A stretch of DNA of 64,000 nt from Taxillus chinensis (Eukaryota; Streptophyta; Magnoliopsida; Santalales; Loranthaceae), in NCBI GenBank assembly GCA_023512835.1, contig CM042092.1:4179293-4243292 (forward strand). The letters run 5' to 3'. Of the stretch, positions 57,591-64,000 are shown piece after piece. The position numbers and the translations under genes were made by a program. Positions within the stretch are counted from its first letter, which is position 1. Each line of letters opens with the position of its first letter. The notes beneath the pieces were generated by a model. It was not told the origin of the DNA. It saw nothing but the letters and a program-made list of their open reading frames with translations, and made no database searches.

Positions 57591-60500
57591 TTATATGGCC
57601 TCCAAAGCTTGCAGGACATCAGCCTTGATGTCTTCAAAGTCTTCAATTCCAAAGCTGAACCGAATCAAGTTGTCCTTGATTCCATGCTTTTTCACCCTCT
57701 CCGATTGACTCAAATCCCTGTTGTTTCAACATTTAAAATATTTAAAAAACATCATGAAGGAATGAATAGTGGTTATGTTGAAGCAAAATAAATAAATAAA
57801 TTAGTGATAAGGGTCGGCAAGTATCATTCTATTTCCCTTTGCATTTTGGGAATATAGTTCCTAGCACACTTTTCACTTAACATGAGATGGATAATTAATT
57901 TCCCTTGTGTTAGTAAGACTATGAATTACCCTTTTTGGGTGCAAATTTATGTTTTCTGTCCAAAAACATATTCAACAGTGCTAAAGTCAAAAGGAAACAT
58001 GGTTTGCAGTTGCGATCGCAGCAGTCATCGCATCGCAGTCGTGGACGTTGAAGTCGCGTTACATCTCGGGTGAGATGCAACTTTAAACATGAAATAATAT
58101 TTAATTATTTTTTAAAAAATCATAAAAAAAATTTAAAAAAAATCAGACAATCACATTTGAATCATTAAACAATCTAAATATATAATTTAGATAACATAAT
58201 ATAGAGTTATTATATTAAAAAAGTACTAGTGCTTTATTAAAATATTAAAATAAATATATTATTATATTTTTATGATTTATAATATAACAAATAAAATTTT
58301 AATTGACATTTAACTTTTACAATATTTATTTAATAATAAAATAGGTAATTATTAATTAAGATATATAATTATAAATAAAAATTACTCTTAATATTAATTT
58401 AATATTTATTTACTTAAATTAATTAAATGCATTAAAAATTATAATTTGAAGTTAAATTTATAGTGCACTTATTTTATTTGACATCCTAAAATAAAAAGTA
58501 TTATAATTATCGATTAAAATATTTTATACAAATATAATAATTTAATAATTAATATCATTTTTATACTAATTAATCTATATTAATAACATTTTTATATAAA
58601 AGCAAGATATAAAATATATATTAATAGACATAAACATTAATTTATGCTATCAATATTAATTTAAACATTAATTTTTAGTTATCAATAAATATACTAATTT
58701 ATGTTATTTTTATTAATTAATATACAATTAATTATTAATTATAAATTAATATATAAATTAATGTGATTTATAAATAAGTTATACTTATATTTATTATTAA
58801 CTTATTAATTATGAATTAATAAGTTATACATTACCGCGAGTCAGTGACTTGACCAAGGACGGCGACTAAGCTAGGGGATGACCAAGGGGGCGGGCGACAC
58901 AGGGCGACGCTGACGCATGAACGCAGAGCGACGACGATCGACTTCGACGATCATTGTTGCATCGGGACTTGGGATGACAACTTCGATGAGGACGACTTCG
59001 ACGCAGGTGTATCGGTGCTTCTCGGCCGAGATCTCCAACGAGATCGACAGGATGAAGATGATTCGCATATCGTCCCTGGATATCGGATCGGGACCCTCTG
59101 ATACTGTGATGTATCGTCCGAGATTTCTCCGTCTCGGACGATACTACAAACCATGAAAAGAAATGAGCACATTGATCTATTTTATATCCTTTGACAAGCA
59201 TTTCTGCAGTTTCATAAATGAAAAAAAACCGATAAAAAATTCTCACATTTATCAATTTTATTTCCTCTAGCAAGCACTTTTTCAACCAAACACGGGAAAA
59301 ATAAATAAAATGTTGCCCAGTTTTTCAACTATGAAACTGCGGTGCCGCACAGGAGGTCGGTGGGCATGTGAATGAAATAAAATTAAAGAAAGCAATAGCA
59401 CACCATATGGCAGCATGACCATATAGAGAGGTCCCATCGTTGATTGCTGGCAGTAAAACTTCAAACTAATCAACTAAGCAGACAATGGAGCCAAGCTGCG
59501 GACATTGATGATTAGATTAACTATTTAAGCAACAAAAAGACAATAGATTAGTAAATACCAGTACGACATAATTGCTGGTGGGTCTACAATGCTCTCAACG
59601 CCTCCAAAGGATGGGGCAATGTATGGGATACGTAATGCATCACAGAACTTGGCAGTGGCCAATAAATCTCCATCAATCTGCAGTATCATACATCAATACA
59701 TGTTTCATATTCTTTATATAAATGACCAAAAATGCAATTACTAAGGTATAGCAATGACTGTCCTATACAAACCAATAGATCAAAGAACTCACCTCAAAAC
59801 TAACCACACCACCAAAACCAGTCATTTGCCGCTTGGCAAGCTCATGCTCAGGATGACTTCGCAAGCCTGGATAATACACATGGTTCACCTGACAATGTTA
59901 TAGTGTCAGCAGTGAAACCATAGTTGAAAACACAGCTTATCATAGCATGCTAAACCTTCTGCACCAGCCTGCGAAAATATTCTTAAGGTAAACCTAAACA
60001 CACCACTTATAAAAAACATACATTCCTTAACCTCTAATGGTAAAAAAATAAATCACAAATAGTTGAAAGGCAAGACTACTCATGCAAACACTGAAGACTT
60101 TGCATGGAATTTCTCATCAAAAAAGACCAAAACAAAAAAGAACAAGGATAAAAATTTTATGACATTACTTTGGGATGTGCCTCTAAAATCCCAGCCATCC
60201 TCGATGCTGTTAAATTTTGTTGCTGTAAACGAAGATGCAGTGTCTTCATGCCTCGGATGATCAGATACGCAGCATTCTGAAAAAATGGACGCACAAGTTG
60301 CTTTGGCAATGGTTCAAATTGCATAGGATTTTCAACAAACAAGCAAAGCCACAATGGCATAATCCCTCTAAGACAGTAATAATCTATGGAAATTACTGAA
60401 ATGCCACTGAATTTGCTGACCTCAAACTATTAGTTTTTGCTTTAGTCACTATTCTATAGTCTCTATTACATTTTTTTTATTCCCCACCTCTCCCCTCCCC

Positions 60501-63500
60501 ACCTGTTGGCAACCAGATTTGAACCCTGGACCTCCTGTTGTGAGATCCTTGGTCCAACCATCTGGATTACATATTTACATCATTGATTATGTCTAGATCT
60601 AACGAGCAGTGAGTATACAAGGAGTGCAAAATAGATACACATACACACATTTATATAGAATTCAGAAAATTTTTCTACCAAAATTCACTAACCGGGTTGA
60701 GAACACCACCCAGAATGTGATGCAAAGTACGAACTGCTGATACTAACTTCTCAGAACCACTAATGCAGCCTGCAATAACCTGTGATTCAATTTGTTCGTG
60801 TTTAATGTTCCAGTTCATAATATTCAACAGCTTGATGTCTATTATTCCTTTCAAATGCTAAATGAGTGTAAAACATGGGAGAGAAGAACAGTGGAAGCAA
60901 CCATACATCATTGTGGCCTCCAAGATATTTTGTGGCAGAATTAATAACAATATCAGCACCAAGGGCAAGGGCCTTCTGGTTGAGAGGTGTTGAAAATGTA
61001 CCATCAATGCACACCAAAGCTCCTTTCCTGTGACAAAGTTTAGATACTAACTCAATGTCAACACATCTGAGGAATGGATTAGTTGGAGACTCTGTGAAGA
61101 AAAGCTTAACCTGCACGAAACAATAACACAGAAGTTAAAAAAAGGATATGAGCTTCAAGATAACCTCCATTAACTATGAACCCACACAGCACTCATTACT
61201 AACATCATCATTATCCAGAGCACATTCCAGAGCTTTTATATCAGCAGGGTCAATGATGGTCGCCTGCAGTTTTGATGTAAAAAATAAATAAGTCATGAAT
61301 ATGTCAAAAAGATTCCAAAATAATTATTTATTAGGATATAGGCAATAATATTTCCATTAAGAATAACAATAACAATTAGTCGAACTTTCAATAACATGAG
61401 GCAAAAGATGAGATTACTCATTTAAAATAAAATGAAAAAATCTATTCACAGGTACATTATGTAGATAATTTGCACAAGAATATTTTTTCTTTTGGATTGG
61501 TGTGAATAACCTTTTTAAAAAAATAATATCAATCCAGTAGCAATAAAAGCATCCCTATGCGGTTTACCTGCACAATGTACATATATATAACATTCCTCTT
61601 GTAAAACACTCAATAAGATTGTTCACAAGATATGAACAAGCTTTTTGTTTTTAATAATCAAAATAAATGAGCTTAATTTAAAGCTCATAGTTATCTAAAC
61701 AAACCAAGAAGTGCACGAACCAACTTGTTCGTTGAACTTATATTTATATTAATATATACAATCATTGTTTAGAAAATTAAATAAAATTTTAGTAGCGCAA
61801 GTAGCTAAAAGCATATTTGATTAAGGTATTTTCTATTTCCATTTTCAAGATATGATAACTGTTTTTGAATATGAAAAATTAAAAACTAAAAACAAATGAA
61901 TAATATTTTCATTTTAGGGATTTTCTAAATTGAAAAATAACATTTTGTTTTTTTAATTATTAATAAAAACAGAAAATACACCATCCAAATATGCTCTAAG
62001 TTTGTCCTCACATCTCCAATTAATCCTCATGTCTATTCATGCCCTAATGGGCTGCCCAACTTGATGTTTCGTGATGGTCTGATGGGCATCATATATTAAG
62101 ATTGAGCTGATTTGAAAGTCAAACTTGTTAATATTCTTAATCAAACCAAGTTTGACTGTTTGAGTAAAGACCCAACATAATTCTCAAAGCTTGGCTTGGG
62201 CCCACTCAACTTGCAAACAAGCTAAAAATTAAACAGCCAAACCAAAAAAAGGTGTCCATCCCATTAGTCTCTTTTTATAATTGAGAAAAATAAAAGGCTA
62301 CAGATATTAAATTACATGCATTCTCTCAATTATCTTATTACCATCAATAACCTCTTCACAAGAAACTTCTGGTTATGTGCATGTATAATAAAGAATACGC
62401 AATGCATGCCTAATAATGAATGCACTTTATGCAGAAATTAATTTCAAAGAAGAAGATCATACATAATAAATAAATTGTAGATTGAACTACTCAAAAAGAG
62501 AAAAGAAAACCACAGTAGAACGTCTCTCCCCCACTTCTGGAAAATATAATTGCTATTTATCATAGCAATACTTTCTTCTATTAAGCTTTTTCCATAATAT
62601 AAATTTTTCTTGGACAAATCTACTAATATAAAATGCTTCAAAAAAACATATAAAGTGACAACACAATCTTCCTTCTTCACCCAAAAGATAAAATATTCTA
62701 AAACAATGGAAACATCAATATGCACAACCAAGTGGAGGATAAATATAATACCTTAATTCCCATTTTAGGCAGCACCGTCTCAATAAAAATCCTTGTCTTC
62801 CTATAACAGTCTGTGGTTGTCACAATATGTCCTCCAGCAGGGACCAATGCCATTAACATAATTGTGCTAGCACACATTCCAGAACCTACCATGAGGGTTG
62901 ATTCAGCCCCTTCTAGTGCACTGTTTCAAATGCAGAATTTGGCATTGTGTATTCATCACATATACTAGCACACAAAAATATGATTTGAAAAATACAGACC
63001 TTAGCTTCTCCTCAAGAACCTCTGTAGTAGGATTTCCATAACGCCCATATTCAAAACTCTTATGGCGCCCTTCCTGCCACATAATTATAAAATAAATTTA
63101 TATCAGTGAACAACCATAAACCAACCCATATTGATATTCAAGCATCTCTGCACAAATTACTCATTGTGTTGGCTCAAGAAGTACCAGCTTAAAGTTGATT
63201 TCTGGAACCACTCAGAAAAAGAAAACTACCACCCTATGGTACTCAGTTGTTTACTGTGGTAGAAGGGACTAGTTGAAAAAGGGGTTTCAACCAAGGAATG
63301 ATAATACGAAGCAATACTGTGAATAGTATATTTAGCCGTTGGGACCATACCTTGAAATCAATAAGCTCAGCGGTATTTCTAAAAAAGTAGGCAGTAGTGT
63401 TGTAGACCGGAGTGGTCAATGTATCAGTGCTTATACGGCGACCTAATCTTTCACCTGTGTAAAAGATGAAGACAAATGAACGGTAGGCACTAACCGAATG

Positions 63501-64000
63501 AACATTAACAAGATTCTGAAAGAAAAATAAACAATGAACAAAGAAAAAGTTTATATATCAATTTGCTGCATTATGCACGCTTGAAACTAGTTAAACATAA
63601 AAATTTAGACACCCAACAAGACAAGCTTGTCAGCTATAGTTTTATTTTATAGGAAATTTATAGTCAATATATTATTTGTTGGACAAAACACAACTGACGT
63701 AAAAACAACGTTAAGTCACAAATATGAATTCAAAATGACAAATAAACATTTCCCGCTGATCAACATCATAAAGGGACATCAGATCCTGCTAAAATCATTT
63801 CAACCAGGAATAAAAAAACACATACCCACAAAACAAAACAAAAAACGCCAAGAAATCAAATCAGATCTAAAGCACAAACACTGACTGGTACAACATAGTA
63901 AAACTAAGAAAATTGGTACCGGCATGAATTGCGACGCTCCCATCGAAGCTCAAAAACGATGCATCCTTGGAATTTTTCAAACCCTCGACAAACTGTACAG
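57591..64000 (-). CDS. CGS1: cystathionine gamma-synthase, chloroplast (3' eleven exons; 5' end outside window)
   Basis: Exons: 63920-64000 (continues out of window), 63351-63454, 63000-63073, 62752-62920, 61204-61263, 60907-61110, 60693-60779, 60169-60276, 59793-59888, 59559-59677 and 57591-57717. All have GT/AG borders and consistent phases and encode 408 aa to a TAA stop. The enzyme joins O-phosphohomoserine and cysteine into cystathionine, the committed step of methionine synthesis in plastids, using PLP. Visible motifs: [61 protein letters not shown] and [11 protein letters not shown], whose lysine binds PLP, and a C-terminus [20 protein letters not shown]. About 150 N-terminal residues (transit peptide and regulatory region) lie beyond the window. 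Related PLP lyases share the fold, but residue identity points clearly to plant CGS. Confidence 0.95.
57998..59155. mobile_element. Mutator-like element in the last CGS intron
   Basis: Inverted termini CATGGTTTGCAGT and, on the other strand, CATGGTTTGTAGT enclose 1158 bp. The 9-bp flanks AAAAGGAAA (57989-57997) and AAAAGAAAT (59156-59164) agree at seven of nine positions. The core has an extremely AT-rich part (58090-58830) and a GACGACTTCGAC-type part (58850-59010) like that of 50914-51755. No transposase is seen. Confidence 0.72.
60472..60565 (-). mobile_element. short tRNA-derived SINE-like insertion in a CGS intron
   Basis: On the minus strand: CCAGATGGTTGGACC (A-box-like), then AGGGTTCAAATCTGG (B-box), then a G-rich segment and an A-rich tail AATAAAAAAAA. 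ATTACAT flanks both sides (60465-60471 and 60566-60572), with a further loose match. The family is not identified. Confidence 0.6.
61800..62000. repeat. AT-rich MITE-like sequence in a CGS intron
   Basis: Has A/T-rich words and a CCAAATATGCTC end like 54113-54303. No clear target duplication. Confidence 0.3.

Noticed and set aside
1..64000. CRISPR arrays, bacterial operons, tRNA or rRNA genes
   Set aside because: No regular spacer arrays, no ribosomal motifs and no complete tRNA fold seen; tRNA-like boxes belong to SINEs.

Overview
This is nuclear DNA from a flowering plant. It holds spliced genes with consensus GT/AG introns, a chloroplast-type methionine-pathway gene, a plant-specific RNA-dependent RNA polymerase, and many Copia LTR retrotransposons, plant SINEs, hAT and Mutator-like elements. 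Intergenic DNA is very AT-rich. I cannot name the species.

Layout: the left ~30 kb is mostly transposon debris. At 1-527 is the 3' end of an L1-like LINE, and at 1188-1356 a truncated LINE tail with a 19-bp target duplication. At 5812-11555 lies a structurally complete, recent Copia element (minus strand, 5-bp target duplication) whose gag is split by a 650-bp hAT element. Degenerate Copia copies follow at ~13456-15640 (minus), 15690-16270 (plus), ~20530-22955 (plus) and 23113-26420 (plus). An Au-type SINE (17017-17193) and a small hAT MITE (17265-17428) sit between them. Scattered exon-like segments at 3651-3814, 18882-18984, 27803-27997, 28430-28530 and 28610-28697 suggest remains of one or more host genes that I could not identify.

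The right ~31 kb carries three host genes, all on the minus strand: a DUF1644 zinc-finger gene (CDS 33491-34354, probable 5'UTR exon near 37569-37690), RDR2 (44277-53910, four exons, 1130 aa, DLDGD active site) and the 3' eleven exons of cystathionine gamma-synthase (57591 to beyond the window end). A defective Copia relative of the 23113-26420 element lies between the first two (38796-43589).

The most striking point is intron 1 of RDR2. It is 5.3 kb long and holds a near-perfect inverted repeat (arms ~485 bp, loop ~305 bp), a Mutator-like element, an RTE-type LINE fragment and a microsatellite. RDR2 makes the double-stranded RNA that feeds 24-nt siRNA silencing of transposons, so its own pre-mRNA could fold into a long dsRNA. 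This suggests, but does not prove, a self-targeting small-RNA loop. Related Mutator-like elements also sit in the 5'UTR intron of the DUF1644 gene and in the last intron of cystathionine gamma-synthase.
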